A DNA stretch of 64,000 nucleotides from Bradyrhizobium erythrophlei (GTDB taxonomy: Bacteria > Pseudomonadota > Alphaproteobacteria > Rhizobiales > Xanthobacteraceae), in assembly GCF_900129505.1 (NCBI RefSeq), contig NZ_LT670818.1, forward strand, positions 1,860,001-1,924,000, written 5' to 3'. Shown here piece after piece: positions 29,924 to 39,129 of this stretch. The position numbers and the translations under genes are program-made. Under the pieces are notes generated by a model. That model did no database searches. It saw only the letters and a list, made by a program, of their open reading frames with translations, and had not been told where the DNA came from. How positions within the stretch are numbered: the first letter of the stretch is position 1; each line of letters opens with the position of its first letter.

Positions 29924-30982
29924 TCAGGCGCGAGCCTCGTTAAGCCTGCGGTATTCGGTCGGCGTCACCCCGGTGGTCGCCTTGAAGGCGCGGTTGAAGG
30001 GCCCGAGCGACTGAAAGCCGGCGTCCATCGCGATGGTGATCACGGGCACTTCGGCCTGCGAGGGATCCGCCAGCGCCGCTTTCGCCTCCGCGATCCGGTG
30101 ATTGTTGAGGAAGACATTGAAGTTGCGATAGCCGAGCCGCTGGTTGATCAGGCGGCGCAACCGATATTCGGGCACCGCGAGCTTGGTCGCCAGCGTCCCG
30201 ATAGTGATGCCCTCGTGGCGATAGATGCGTTCGTCCGACATCAGGCGCATCAGGGCATCGAGCAGCTTGCGATCCGCACCGTTCGACTCGCCGGAAGCGA
30301 CGCTTGTGACGGCGGGCTTTTCGGCGGGCGCAAAGATCGCCTCGCCCTTGACGCGCATCAGCGAAACCGCAATCGCGATCACGACGCACGCGAGAATCGC
30401 GGCATTCACGGTGGAGATAACGTCCGGTGCGCTGCTGACGGGCACGACCATCTGCACGATCGCGTCAAAGCCGGCATAGACAGCGGCCGCGACCACCACG
30501 AACACCCGCAGCCGGCGTCGCTCCTCGACCAGATCCGTGGACCAGGACGCAACAGTTTGGCCGACGGCAAGCGCGACGAAGCCGAGCGAAATCACCGACA
30601 CGGCGACCGCGAAAATTCGCGGATCCAGGACCTGCGCCGGCACCAGCACGAGGCAATTGGTCAGGCTCAGAGCCACGACCGCCGCCCATGGCGCGGCATG
30701 CCAGCGGCGCACCTCAAACGCATCGTCGAACAACGCCTGCGCGAACAGCCAGAACACCACGACGTTGCCGGTGGACAGCGCGATCAACACCGCGTGCCAC
30801 GGCGTCACCGGCAGCGTAAATCCCGATGCAGCGGTCACGGCATGGGCCGCCGATCCCAGCGCAAAGGCGCTTCCCAGCCGGCCGGCAGCGGCGCTTCCGA
30901 AGTCACGGAACAACAGCGCCGCGAGCAGCAGCAGCAAGGTGGTCGTGCCCGCGCCTAGCGCCAGGTTGATTTGCGACAGCAT
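29924..30982 (-). CDS. AraC-family transcriptional regulator with N-terminal membrane domain
   Basis: 352 residues. Residues about 5-215 contain six or seven hydrophobic segments (ALGAGTTTLLLLLAALLF, HAVLIALSTGNVVVFWLFAQAL, FAVAVSVISLGFVALAVGQTV...). The last 100 residues are the two-helix-turn-helix AraC domain (LATKLAVPEYRLRRLINQRLG and VITIAMDAGFQSLGPFNRAFK...GVTPTEYRR). A membrane sensor joined to a DNA-binding domain suggests a lipid-soluble or envelope signal. It lies directly upstream of the exported serine hydrolase and may control it. Confidence 0.88.
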   Translation of the reverse strand: MLSQINLALGAGTTTLLLLLAALLFRDFGSAAAGRLGSAFALGSAAHAVTAASGFTLPVTPWHAVLIALSTGNVVVFWLFAQALFDDAFEVRRWHAAPWAAVVALSLTNCLVLVPAQVLDPRIFAVAVSVISLGFVALAVGQTVASWSTDLVEERRRLRVFVVVAAAVYAGFDAIVQMVVPVSSAPDVISTVNAAILACVVIAIAVSLMRVKGEAIFAPAEKPAVTSVASGESNGADRKLLDALMRLMSDERIYRHEGITIGTLATKLAVPEYRLRRLINQRLGYRNFNVFLNNHRIAEAKAALADPSQAEVPVITIAMDAGFQSLGPFNRAFKATTGVTPTEYRRLNEARA

Positions 30983-31039
30983 GCGTTCACGGTTTCACGA
31001 TGAGTCATAGCACGTATCTAGTCCAAGCCGCCGATCGTT

Positions 31040-31621
31040 TCAATTTGCCGGCGAAGCCTGCCATTTGTCGCGCGCCGTCACCCAGAGATCGGCGAGATGG
31101 CCGAACAGGTCGAACTCGGCTCCCTTCTCGGCGCCGAGCCGAAGCGCCACGGCCTGCGACGCGGTGTTTTCCTGGTCGATGCAGTGGATGATGCGGTCGA
31201 GCTCGAAGGTCGCAAAGCACCAATCGATCGATGCCCGCGCGGCCTCGACCGCATAGCCCTTGCCGCGAAATTCGCGGGCGATGCCCCAGCCGACTTCAAA
31301 ACCCGGCCAGCCCGGCGGAAACCATGGCCCAACCCGGCCGACGAACTTGCCGCTGGATTTTTCCTCGACCACGAACATGCCGAAGCCATGCAGCGCCCAA
31401 TGGCCGGACATGATCGCCGCGTTGCGCCATCCCGCCAACTCGGTGGCGGGCGGCTTGCCATCGGCGGCGATGAAGCGTGCGGTGCCGGGATCGGAGAGCA
31501 TCGCCGAATTTGGCGCGACGTCGGCATCGCGCCAACGGCGGAGCTTCAAACGCGCGGTCGCGATGACCGGACCGTCGGGTTGCGCCAGCGTCACGCCGGG
31601 CTTGAGCAGGGGCATCGTCAT
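31040..31621 (-). CDS. GNAT-family N-acetyltransferase (RimJ/RimL type)
   Basis: 193 residues. Begins TARLKLRRWRDADV, the usual opening of ribosomal-protein-type GNATs. The acetyl-CoA loop is in GWGIAREFRGKGYAVEAARA (R/Q-x-x-G-x-G/A pattern), followed by IIHCIDQENTASQAVALRLG. The substrate is unknown. The ATG at 31621 was chosen because similarity starts there. It is last on the minus strand, next to a small membrane-protein gene 49 bp upstream. Confidence 0.85.
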   Translation of the reverse strand: MTMPLLKPGVTLAQPDGPVIATARLKLRRWRDADVAPNSAMLSDPGTARFIAADGKPPATELAGWRNAAIMSGHWALHGFGMFVVEEKSSGKFVGRVGPWFPPGWPGFEVGWGIAREFRGKGYAVEAARASIDWCFATFELDRIIHCIDQENTASQAVALRLGAEKGAEFDLFGHLADLWVTARDKWQASPAN

Positions 31622-31670
31622 CGTGATTTCAATTCCCTGGCTATTCGACGGAGCATCCGCGATTCCCTCA

Positions 31671-32057
31671 TTACCAGAAAGGATGCATGGCCTGTTGCGG
31701 TATTGCGGCGGCTCCCGCCAGCAGCAACGCGATGCCTGCGATGAAAAACGTGATCGGCTTTGCTTTGCGCCATGCGCCACTCGCGAACATCACGGTCGCC
31801 GCGCCTGCGTTCGAAACGAGCCCCATTGCGACAACACCCCACGGAAACTCGCCGCGAGCGATCAGCCAGAAGCCGGAGCTATAGCCGACGAGAAGCGCCG
31901 CAATGGCAATCCCGTAAAGACGAAAGAGGGTCGCACCCCCGACGCCGGCCCCGGTACTGTTGGCCAGGCGCGCCGCCGGCAGGAACAGGAACGGAACGGT
32001 GATCAAAATCGCGGTCACAAGGATTTTTGCAACAAGTACGAAGGCAATAAAGCTCAT
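31671..32057 (-). CDS. Small integral membrane protein, divergent to an HxlR regulator
   Basis: 128 residues with four hydrophobic segments (SFIAFVLVAKILVTAILITVPFLFLP; YGIAIAALLVGYSSGFWLIA; FPWGVVAMGLVSNAGAATVMFAS; ITFFIAGIALLLAGAAA). No named domain is recognised. The ATG at 32057 has an AAGGAAT site. It faces the HxlR gene across an 84-bp gap with a clear palindrome, so it is the likely regulated target. Confidence 0.7.
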   Translation of the reverse strand: MSFIAFVLVAKILVTAILITVPFLFLPAARLANSTGAGVGGATLFRLYGIAIAALLVGYSSGFWLIARGEFPWGVVAMGLVSNAGAATVMFASGAWRKAKPITFFIAGIALLLAGAAAIPQQAMHPFW

Positions 32058-32094
32058 CGGTGGGATTCCTTGCGGGCTGAATTTCCATTCCATC

Positions 32095-32115
32095 TGAGTT
32101 CTTATTTTGAACTCA
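32095..32115. promoter_or_regulatory. Candidate HxlR operator
   Basis: TGAGTTC-ttatttt-GAACTCA is a perfect 7-bp inverted repeat with a 7-bp spacer, centred in the 84-bp divergent gap. A related half-site, CAAACTCAG, appears just inside the regulator gene (about 32147). Its place between divergent starts fits autoregulation plus control of the membrane protein. Confidence 0.65.
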
Positions 32116-32141
32116 GGCACAAATGCCCTATCTAGGTTCAT

Positions 32142-32627
32142 ATGTCAAACTCAGAAACGCTGCCGACAGGGACCCGCGTGACGCGGGCGCCGGTGCCGGT
32201 CGATCAATGCGGAATGGCGCGCGCGAGCGAGTTGATCGGCGACCGGTGGACGTTGCTTATTCTCCGCGAGGCATTCTACGGGGTGACACGCTTCGCGGAT
32301 ATGTGCGCCGATCTGTCGGTGCCGCGCGCGGTGCTCAGCCAGCGCCTGGACCAGCTGGTTCAGGCGGAGATCCTGCAACTGAGCCCGTATCAGGATGCGG
32401 GAAGCCGCACCAGATTCGACTATCGCCTGACGGAAAAGGGGCGCGAACTTGCGCTCGTATTGTTAGCGCTCATGCAATGGGGGGATCGATATTTGCGTGA
32501 CGATCCGGCACCGCTCAAGGTCGTCGACAGCAAAACCGGAGATACCCTGTCCGTAGCGCTCATCACGCGAACAGGGCGTGTGGTGCCGCTGACCCGGGCG
32601 CGGGCCGTGGCGACAGGGCCGCGCTGA
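32142..32627 (+). CDS. HxlR-family winged-helix transcriptional regulator
   Basis: 161 residues. The HxlR signature is CGMARASELIGDRWTLLILREAFYGVTRFADM (23-54), with Cys23 as a possible redox sensor; the wing follows (VLSQRLDQLVQAEILQLSPYQ...RFDYRLTEKGREL). The C-terminal 45 residues are an extension. HxlR proteins bind as dimers to palindromes such as the one at 32095-32115. Confidence 0.9.
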   Translation: MSNSETLPTGTRVTRAPVPVDQCGMARASELIGDRWTLLILREAFYGVTRFADMCADLSVPRAVLSQRLDQLVQAEILQLSPYQDAGSRTRFDYRLTEKGRELALVLLALMQWGDRYLRDDPAPLKVVDSKTGDTLSVALITRTGRVVPLTRARAVATGPR

Positions 32628-32710
32628 TCCTCGTTCCCTGCGAAATCAATCCCGGACGACACCGGATTATCGCTGCTATAATGCCGGCGAAAATAAAATG
32701 GAGAACCCCG

Positions 32711-33628
32711 ATGAGCTGGCTTCCCGATAACGACCCCGTATTGGGCGATGCAAAATCCTGCGACGCGCTGGAGCTTGTCATCGTGCCGCGTACCCGCGAT
32801 CTCGGCGATGGATTTGAAGTCCGCCGTGCGCTGCCGCACGGCAAGCGCCAGATGGTTGGCCCCTTCATCTTCTTCGACCATTTCGGCCCAGTCCAGTTCG
32901 TATCCGGCAAGGGCATGGACGTCCGCCCGCATCCGCATATCGGGCTCGCCACCGTCACCTATCTGTTCGACGGCTCGATCATGCACCGCGACAGCGAAGG
33001 CAACATCCAGGAAATCCAGCCCGGCGCGATGAACCTGATGACGGCCGGCCGCGGCATCGCCCATTCCGAGCGCACCCCGGACCTGCAACGCCAGAACGGC
33101 CAGAAGATGCTGGGCCTGCAGAGCTGGATCGCGCTGCCGGCGGGCTCCGAGGAGATCGCGCCGTCGTTCCAGCATTACGCCGCGGCCGATTTACCAACGG
33201 TGCAGGACGGTGGTTTTACCGCGCGCGTGATCGCCGGCAGCGGTTTTGGGGTGAAATCGCCGGTTGCGATGGTGTCGCCGTGGTTCTACACCGAAGTGAC
33301 CGCGGAGCAGGGCGTCAGCGTGCCGCTCGATCCCGATCACGAGGAGCGCGCCATCTATTTGATCGACGGCGAGATCGAAATCGCAGGCGATCGCTTCGAG
33401 GGTCCGCGGCTGCTGATCTTCCGGCCTGGCGATCGCATTACGGTGAAAACGGCGAAACCGACGCGCATGATGTTCCTCGGCGGCGACGCGCTGGAAGGTC
33501 CGCGCCATATCTGGTGGAACTTTGTTTCTTCCAGTAAAGAGCGGATCGAGCAGGCCAAGCAGGACTGGAAAACCGGCCGCTTCGCGCCCGTCCCCAACGA
33601 ACACGAGTTCATTCCGCTGCCGGAATGA
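32711..33628 (+). CDS. Pirin family protein
   Basis: 305 residues, bicupin. The N-terminal cupin has the metal-binding set: VRPHPHIGLATVTYLFDG (His at about 56 and 58) and TAGRGIAHSERTP (His about 101 and Glu 103). C-terminal pirin domain: EERAIYLIDGEIEIAGDRF and RMMFLGGDALEGPRHIWWNFV. Some bacterial pirins oxidise quercetin, others act in regulation; role here unknown. The ATG at 32711 has a perfect GGAGAA site at seven bases. Confidence 0.92.
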   Translation: MSWLPDNDPVLGDAKSCDALELVIVPRTRDLGDGFEVRRALPHGKRQMVGPFIFFDHFGPVQFVSGKGMDVRPHPHIGLATVTYLFDGSIMHRDSEGNIQEIQPGAMNLMTAGRGIAHSERTPDLQRQNGQKMLGLQSWIALPAGSEEIAPSFQHYAAADLPTVQDGGFTARVIAGSGFGVKSPVAMVSPWFYTEVTAEQGVSVPLDPDHEERAIYLIDGEIEIAGDRFEGPRLLIFRPGDRITVKTAKPTRMMFLGGDALEGPRHIWWNFVSSSKERIEQAKQDWKTGRFAPVPNEHEFIPLPE

Positions 33629-33703
33629 ACTATTCCTTCCAATGACTGCCCGTTGTCTGCGCGCGTCCGGTGCGGAGGCAGCCCCGCTTTTGAAAGTCCG
33701 CCC

Positions 33704-34618
33704 ATGACGACCATGCTCGCCAGCGACCTGCCCCTTCCCCGGATCGGGCGCGGCAAGGTCCGCGATATCTACGCCGTCGGCGACGACCGCGTATTACTGC
33801 TGACCACCGACCGCATCAGCGCCTTCGACGTCGTCATGGCCGAGACCATTCCGATGAAGGGCGCGGTGCTGACCCAGATCAGCGCATGGTGGTTCAACGA
33901 GCTCGAGGGCGTGGTTCATCATCACATGATCAGTGCCGATGCCGACGAAATCATCCGCGAGGTGCCGGCGCTGCAGGGACATCGGGCCTCGCTCGCCGGG
34001 CGCGCGATGCTGTGCAAGCGCACCACCGTGTTTCCGATCGAATGCGTGATCCGCGGTTATCTTTCGGGCTCGGCGTGGAAGGAGTACGCCGCCCATGGCA
34101 CGCTGGCCGGCGAAAAGCTCGCGCCGGGACTGCTCGAGAGCGCAAAACTGGAGCCTGCGATCTTCAGCCCGGCGACCAAGGCCGAAACCGGCCACGACGA
34201 GAACATCACCATCGCGCGCATGCGCGAGATTCTCGGCGACGAGGTGACTTACACGCTGGAAAGCATGACGCGGGCCGTCTATACGCTCGGCGAAAAACTC
34301 AGCCGCGACCGGGGCATCGTCATCGCCGACACCAAGTTCGAATTCGGCAGGGACAAGGACGGCCACATCATCCTGATCGACGAGGTGATGACACCGGACA
34401 GTTCACGGTTCTGGGCCGCCGACGCCTACAAGCCCGGCCAGCCGCAGCCGAGCTTCGACAAGCAGCCGCTGCGCGATTATCTCGATGCCGAACGCCGCGC
34501 CGGCCGCTGGAACGGCGACGCGCCGCCGCCGCCGCTGCCGGCCAGCGTCGTCGAGGCCACCAGCAAGCGCTACCTCGAGGCCTATCGGCGGATTACGGGA
34601 AGTGAGCTGAGCATCTAG
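33704..34618 (+). CDS. purC: Phosphoribosylaminoimidazole-succinocarboxamide synthase (SAICAR synthetase)
   Basis: 304 residues. Joins CAIR and aspartate in purine synthesis. Motifs: [30 protein letters not shown] at the N-terminus (ATP site), [15 protein letters not shown] in the middle and IADTKFEFG plus [14 protein letters not shown] towards the end. This is the longer, eukaryote-like class (about 300 residues). Other purine genes, including purS/Q/L, are not adjacent; a second, shorter PurC may exist elsewhere. Confidence 0.93.
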   Translation: MTTMLASDLPLPRIGRGKVRDIYAVGDDRVLLLTTDRISAFDVVMAETIPMKGAVLTQISAWWFNELEGVVHHHMISADADEIIREVPALQGHRASLAGRAMLCKRTTVFPIECVIRGYLSGSAWKEYAAHGTLAGEKLAPGLLESAKLEPAIFSPATKAETGHDENITIARMREILGDEVTYTLESMTRAVYTLGEKLSRDRGIVIADTKFEFGRDKDGHIILIDEVMTPDSSRFWAADAYKPGQPQPSFDKQPLRDYLDAERRAGRWNGDAPPPPLPASVVEATSKRYLEAYRRITGSELSI

Positions 34619-34659
34619 CTCTGCCCGCCGTGAGAGGGAAGGGCGTCAACATATTCAAT

Positions 34660-34775
34660 TGTCATACGCGGGCTTGACCCGCGTATCCATCTTCTTCGAA
34701 GAATGATGGATTGCCGGGTCATAGGCGAGCGAAAGCGACGCCGTCCTTCGGACGGCTATGCCCGGCAATGAGGAG
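34660..34775. repeat. Dispersed palindromic repeat between purC and the crotonase gene
   Basis: Nested hairpins: ACGCGGGCTTGACCCGCGT, ATCCATCTTCTTCGAAGAATGATGGAT and ATTGCCGGG...CCCGGCAAT enclosing GCCGTCCTTCGGACGGC. The first block also appears, slightly changed, at 7179-7205. Confidence 0.7.
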
Positions 34776-34833
34776 CGGGTCTCATACCCGCCCATTACTT
34801 CGATTCGCATAAGAAACATCAAGGGAGCGCACC

Positions 34834-35631
34834 ATGTCCGAGGCCGACGCCGTGCTGATCGAACGTGATGGACCGGTGACCATCGTTTCCATCAACCGCC
34901 CGCATTGCCGCAACGCCGTCGACGGCGCCACGGCGCGGAAACTGTACCACGCGTTTCTCGCGTTCAACGCTGATGCGGAAGCCTCCGTCGCGGTGTTCAC
35001 CGGTACCGGCGGTTTTTTCTGCGCCGGCGCTGACCTGAAGGCGGTGGCGTCAGGCGATCCCGACAAGAAGCGCGAGATCGGCGGTCACGATTCGATCGCG
35101 CCGATGGGGCCGAGCCGGCTGCGGCTTTCAAAACCCGTGATCGCGGCGGTCGAGGGTTTTGCGGTTGCCGGCGGTATGGAACTGGCGCTGTGGGCGGATA
35201 TGCGCGTGGTCGCCGAGGACGCCATCTTCGGCGTGTTCTGCCGTCGCTTCGGCGTGCCGCTGATCGATCTCGGCACCATCCGGCTGCCGCGGCTGATCGG
35301 TCACTCCCAGGCCATCGACCTCATTTTGACCGGCCGCCCGGTCGGAGGCCCCGAAGCGCTGCGCATGGGCCTGGCCAATCGCCTGGTGCCCAGGGGCGAA
35401 ACGCGCGCGCAGGCGATGGCGCTGGCCAAGGAAATCGCACGGTTCCCGCAGACCTGCCTGCGCGCCGACCGGCTGTCGGCATTGCGGCAATGGGATCTGT
35501 CGGAAGAAGCGGCGATCGCCGATGAAATGCGCGGCGGGCTCGAGGTGATCGCCTCCGGCGAAACGCTGTCGGGCGCGACCCGCTTTGCCTCCGGCGCCGG
35601 CCGCCACGGCGCCTTCGGCGAAAGCAAATAA
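34834..35631 (+). CDS. Enoyl-CoA hydratase/isomerase (crotonase) family protein
   Basis: 265 residues. Crotonase fold: oxyanion-hole segments GFFCAGADL (60-68) and GFAVAGGMEL (108-117). Glu116 matches the first catalytic Glu of enoyl-CoA hydratases. The second Glu (PE in FGQPEILLG of the rat enzyme) is not seen; the matching stretch reads IFGVFCRRFG around 131-140. It may therefore not hydrate enoyl-CoAs, and an isomerase, hydrolase or dehalogenase-like reaction is possible. A GGGAGC site precedes the ATG. Confidence 0.85.
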   Translation: MSEADAVLIERDGPVTIVSINRPHCRNAVDGATARKLYHAFLAFNADAEASVAVFTGTGGFFCAGADLKAVASGDPDKKREIGGHDSIAPMGPSRLRLSKPVIAAVEGFAVAGGMELALWADMRVVAEDAIFGVFCRRFGVPLIDLGTIRLPRLIGHSQAIDLILTGRPVGGPEALRMGLANRLVPRGETRAQAMALAKEIARFPQTCLRADRLSALRQWDLSEEAAIADEMRGGLEVIASGETLSGATRFASGAGRHGAFGESK

Positions 35632-35726
35632 GCTCGGGTCGTCCGGGCGAACGGCGAAACGACAACAATAAATCCGAGACGGGTTCCATCGCGTCCGGAC
35701 TGTTATAAAAAGTTTCTTGTGGCTGA

Positions 35727-37973
35727 GTGACGCAGTCGTCTACCAGTGGCAATGGGTGTGGGGACGATTCACGCGTGGTCAATCAATCCGTCAGTCTCGG
35801 TCCGAAACTGCGCCGAGCGCTTCACGACGTGCTCAGCGGCAGTGCCGCCAGCGTCCTGACGATCACCTTCGGACTATCCTACGCGCTGTTGATCTTCGCG
35901 GGTCCCTTGGCGCCCTATCTGTCCTATGGCGTCGCCGCCACCTTCATTTCATCCGCCATTCTCGCTGCCGTCATCGCGCTCGGCAGCTCCCTGCCGTTCG
36001 CGATCGCGGGCCCCGAAAGTTCCACGGCGGCCATGACCGGAATCCTGGCGTCGTCGCTGGTTGAACGAATGACTGTCGCCGATACGACCGCGCCGCTGCT
36101 GGCGCCGGTCCTGATCACGCTCGGCTTGGCTGGCGTCGTCACTGGCATCGTGTTGTGCGGCTGCGGCATGACGCGGATGGGGCGCGCGATCCGCTATGTG
36201 CCTTACCCGGTGGTCGGCGGATTTCTCGGCGCCACCGGCTGCCTGATCCTGTTGGGCGCCGTCCGCGTCATCACCGGCCACCGCGTGCAATTCGGAATCC
36301 TCGATCAGTTCGCGAATCCCTTGAATCTGTACGAGCTGGCGGCGGCCTGCGTCATGGCGATCGTGCTGTATCTGACCTGGCACCGCTCCCGTGGTCCGTT
36401 CGGACTGCCGATCATTCTGTTCGCGGGCATTATCTTCGCGCATGTCGCATTCCGGCTGGCCGGCATCTCGATTGCCGACGCGCAGGCGGCCGGCTGGACC
36501 TTCCAGCCGCCGCCGCACGTCACTTACATGCTGCCGTGGAGCGCAACCGCCATCGGGCACTACCCCTGGCGCATCCTGCCCGACCTCTCGGGCGATCTGG
36601 TTGCGGTCGTCTTCGTCACTGCGTCGAGCGCCTTGTTCAACACCGCCGGTACCGAGGTTGCCGTTCACCGCGAAGCCAATCTCGAAAGGGAGTTGAGCGT
36701 CACCGGCCTCGCCAACATGCTTTCGGGTGCGTTCGGCGGCTATACCGGCTGCATCTCCGTCAGCCGTTCCGTGCTCGCCTTCAACGGCGGCGGCAGAGGC
36801 CGGCTGGCGGGAATGACGGTTGCCGCGATATCGGCGCTGATGCTGGCGGTGGCTCCGATGCTGCTCGGCTACATGCCGAAATTCGTGCTCGGCGGCCTGC
36901 TGATCTATCTGGGCGCGGACCAGCTTCACAAATGGATCATCCAGTCGCGGCGGCGGCTTTCATCGACCGAATACCTGTCGCTGCTGGCCATCATCGTCAT
37001 CATCGTGCAATGGGGCTTCATCGCCGGCATCCTGATCGGCGTCGTGATCGGTTGCGCGACGTTTGCGCTGAGCGCCTCCCGGGTCGATTCCATCAAATAC
37101 AGCTTTGACGGCTCCGAATTCCGCAGCTCGCTCGATCGCTCGCGCGACGACCAGGCGGTGTTGTCGGCGCATGGCGACCAGATCCAGGGCCTCAACCTGC
37201 AGAGCTATTTGTTCTTCGGCTCCGCCAACCGGCTCTACCAGCACGTCAAGGCACTGCTGGCGCGTCATCCGGAATGCCGCTTCCTGGTTTTCGACTTCAA
37301 GCTAGTCACCGGCATCGATTCCTCGGCGGCCTACAGTTTCGCGCAGATCAAGCGCGCCGCCCATGACCGCGGCGTCAAGCTGATGCTGGTGCATCTGCCG
37401 GCCGCCGCCGAGAAAGCCTTGCGATCGAGCGACTTCATTTCGCGGGAAGTCAGCATCGTGCCTGAACTCGATCATGCGCTGGAATGGTGCGAGAACGCGA
37501 TCATCGCTGGACATAGCGACCACGAAAGCGAGGAGGCTTCCTTGCGCGACTGGTTCAGCCAGATTCTCGGGGCCGAACACGATGCCCATGATCTGATCCA
37601 GCGTTGCCAGCGGATCGAGGTCGACGCCGGCGAAATCATCGTCAGCGCAGGCGAAGCCGCCGATTCCATGCATTTCATTCTTGAGGGCCGCGTCGGCATC
37701 ATGATCCCCGCCGAGCAAGGACGGATCACGCGGGTACGCAGTCTCGGCCGCTACACCACGATCGGCGAGATGGGCCTCGTCTCCCATGCGCCGCGCAGCG
37801 CGACGATCCAGGCCGAAGTCGCCAGCGTTCTCTACGTCCTCAGCACAGATCAATTCGAGGCGATCAAGAGCGAGAATCCGGAGCTCGGCCAGAAGCTCCT
37901 GACCTATTTTGTCTCGGTCATGGCCGAGCGCCTGACCTTCGCCAACCGCACGATCGCGGTGCTGCGAAGGTAA
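35727..37973 (+). CDS. SulP-family anion transporter fused to STAS and cyclic-nucleotide-binding domains
   Basis: 748 residues. Residues about 30-450 form the SulP membrane domain (GLSYALLIFAGPLAPYLSYG; IAGPESSTAAMTGIL; ASSALFNTAGTEVA). A STAS domain follows at about 475-590 (FLVFDFKLVTGIDSSAAYSFAQIKR, with the usual DSS). The C-terminus (about 620-745) is a cyclic-nucleotide-binding-type domain: AGEIIVSAGEAADSMHFILEGRVGIM, GEMGLVSHAPRSATIQAEVASVLYVLS. In true cAMP binders the phosphate cassette has FGE-L...R-A; here GEMGL...RSAT is close. GTG start at 35727; another GTG at 35775 is possible. The arrangement suggests transport gated by nucleotide or lipid binding. Confidence 0.87.
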   Translation: MTQSSTSGNGCGDDSRVVNQSVSLGPKLRRALHDVLSGSAASVLTITFGLSYALLIFAGPLAPYLSYGVAATFISSAILAAVIALGSSLPFAIAGPESSTAAMTGILASSLVERMTVADTTAPLLAPVLITLGLAGVVTGIVLCGCGMTRMGRAIRYVPYPVVGGFLGATGCLILLGAVRVITGHRVQFGILDQFANPLNLYELAAACVMAIVLYLTWHRSRGPFGLPIILFAGIIFAHVAFRLAGISIADAQAAGWTFQPPPHVTYMLPWSATAIGHYPWRILPDLSGDLVAVVFVTASSALFNTAGTEVAVHREANLERELSVTGLANMLSGAFGGYTGCISVSRSVLAFNGGGRGRLAGMTVAAISALMLAVAPMLLGYMPKFVLGGLLIYLGADQLHKWIIQSRRRLSSTEYLSLLAIIVIIVQWGFIAGILIGVVIGCATFALSASRVDSIKYSFDGSEFRSSLDRSRDDQAVLSAHGDQIQGLNLQSYLFFGSANRLYQHVKALLARHPECRFLVFDFKLVTGIDSSAAYSFAQIKRAAHDRGVKLMLVHLPAAAEKALRSSDFISREVSIVPELDHALEWCENAIIAGHSDHESEEASLRDWFSQILGAEHDAHDLIQRCQRIEVDAGEIIVSAGEAADSMHFILEGRVGIMIPAEQGRITRVRSLGRYTTIGEMGLVSHAPRSATIQAEVASVLYVLSTDQFEAIKSENPELGQKLLTYFVSVMAERLTFANRTIAVLRR

Positions 37974-38063
37974 TTCCGTCGTCGCTTTTGCCGGGGAAGA
38001 CGACACGGTTTTGCGTTTTGACCGGCCGCGTGCTGAAATACTTCAGTCATGAGGTTCGGGAAA

Positions 38064-39092
38064 ATGACGGCGGACGAGAAGACCTTTGTTACCGGCGATT
38101 TCCGGCTGCAAAGCGGGACCGTCATGCCGACGGTGACCATCGCCTACCGGACGCTCGGCGTTCTGGCGCCGAATCGCGAGAATGTGGTGCTGGTCACCCA
38201 CGGCAACACCAGCGGTCCACAGCTGATCGACCCCCTGGGATCGACGGCCGAAGGCAGCTGGAACGAGATCGTCGGCCCCGGCAAGGCGGTTGACACCAAC
38301 CGCTTCTTTGCCATTTGCCCGAACATGCTCGGATCGTCTTACGGTTCGACCAACGCGGCGAGTATCGATCCCGCGACCGGCACGCGTTACGGGCCCCGGT
38401 TTCCCGACATCACCGTGGGCGATATTGTCGCCACCCAGCGCGCACTGCTCGATCATCTCGGCATCGAGAGACTGGTAGCGATCGTCGGCCCGTCCTATGG
38501 CGGTTTCCAGGCCTTCCAATGGGCGGTCGACTATCCCGGCATGATGAAGGGGATCGCGGCGATCGTCACGGCACCGTTAGTGCCGCGCGAGCGCTCCGAC
38601 GGCAATGTGGCGCGCCTGCTCGCCACCCTGTCGAAGGATCCAAACTGGAGCGGTGGTGACTATTACGATCGCGGCGGCGTGCTGGAGAGCATGATCCAGA
38701 TCCGCATCGCCACGCTCAAGACCTACGGCATCGAAACCCGGCTGCACGACACGATGAGCGACCCCGAAGAGATCGAGGCGGCGATCCGCCAAGAGGCCAC
38801 GCGATGGGCTGAAGGCTTCGATGCGAACTCGCTGGTCATTCTGGCGAAAGCGTTGCGCGGCTTCGACGTCACGACGCAGTTTTCCAGGATCAGGTCGAAG
38901 GTTCTCTATGTGCTGTCGCGGACCGACAAACTGTTTCCGCCGGAGCTCGCTCCGGCCGTGATGCAGGGGCTGAAGGAAGCGGACGTCGAGGCCGACTACT
39001 TCCTGCTCGACAGCGAATACGGCCATTCGGCGTCCGGCCGCGACGCCCACAAATGGGCGCCGCGGCTGCGTCGGTTCATGGAAAGTTTGTGA
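38064..39092 (+). CDS. MetX-like alpha/beta hydrolase (homoserine acetyltransferase family)
   Basis: 342 residues. The fold and length follow homoserine O-acetyltransferase: YRTLGVLAPNRENVVLVTHG, NMLGSSYGSTNAASIDPATG, DITVGDIVATQRALLDHLGIERL, and a nucleophile elbow GPSYGGFQAFQW (Ser). MetX proper reads GGSMGGMQALEW here, so this is a divergent member and a role in methionine synthesis is unproved. Asp in LSRTDKLFPP and His in SEYGHSASGRD complete the triad. The start is taken at ATG 38064 with a GAGGTTCGGG site; ATG 38049 is also in frame. Confidence 0.8.
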   Translation: MTADEKTFVTGDFRLQSGTVMPTVTIAYRTLGVLAPNRENVVLVTHGNTSGPQLIDPLGSTAEGSWNEIVGPGKAVDTNRFFAICPNMLGSSYGSTNAASIDPATGTRYGPRFPDITVGDIVATQRALLDHLGIERLVAIVGPSYGGFQAFQWAVDYPGMMKGIAAIVTAPLVPRERSDGNVARLLATLSKDPNWSGGDYYDRGGVLESMIQIRIATLKTYGIETRLHDTMSDPEEIEAAIRQEATRWAEGFDANSLVILAKALRGFDVTTQFSRIRSKVLYVLSRTDKLFPPELAPAVMQGLKEADVEADYFLLDSEYGHSASGRDAHKWAPRLRRFMESL

Positions 39093-39129
39093 GCGCAATC
39101 GTCGTCGCCCGGAGGGCTCGCGATGACGC

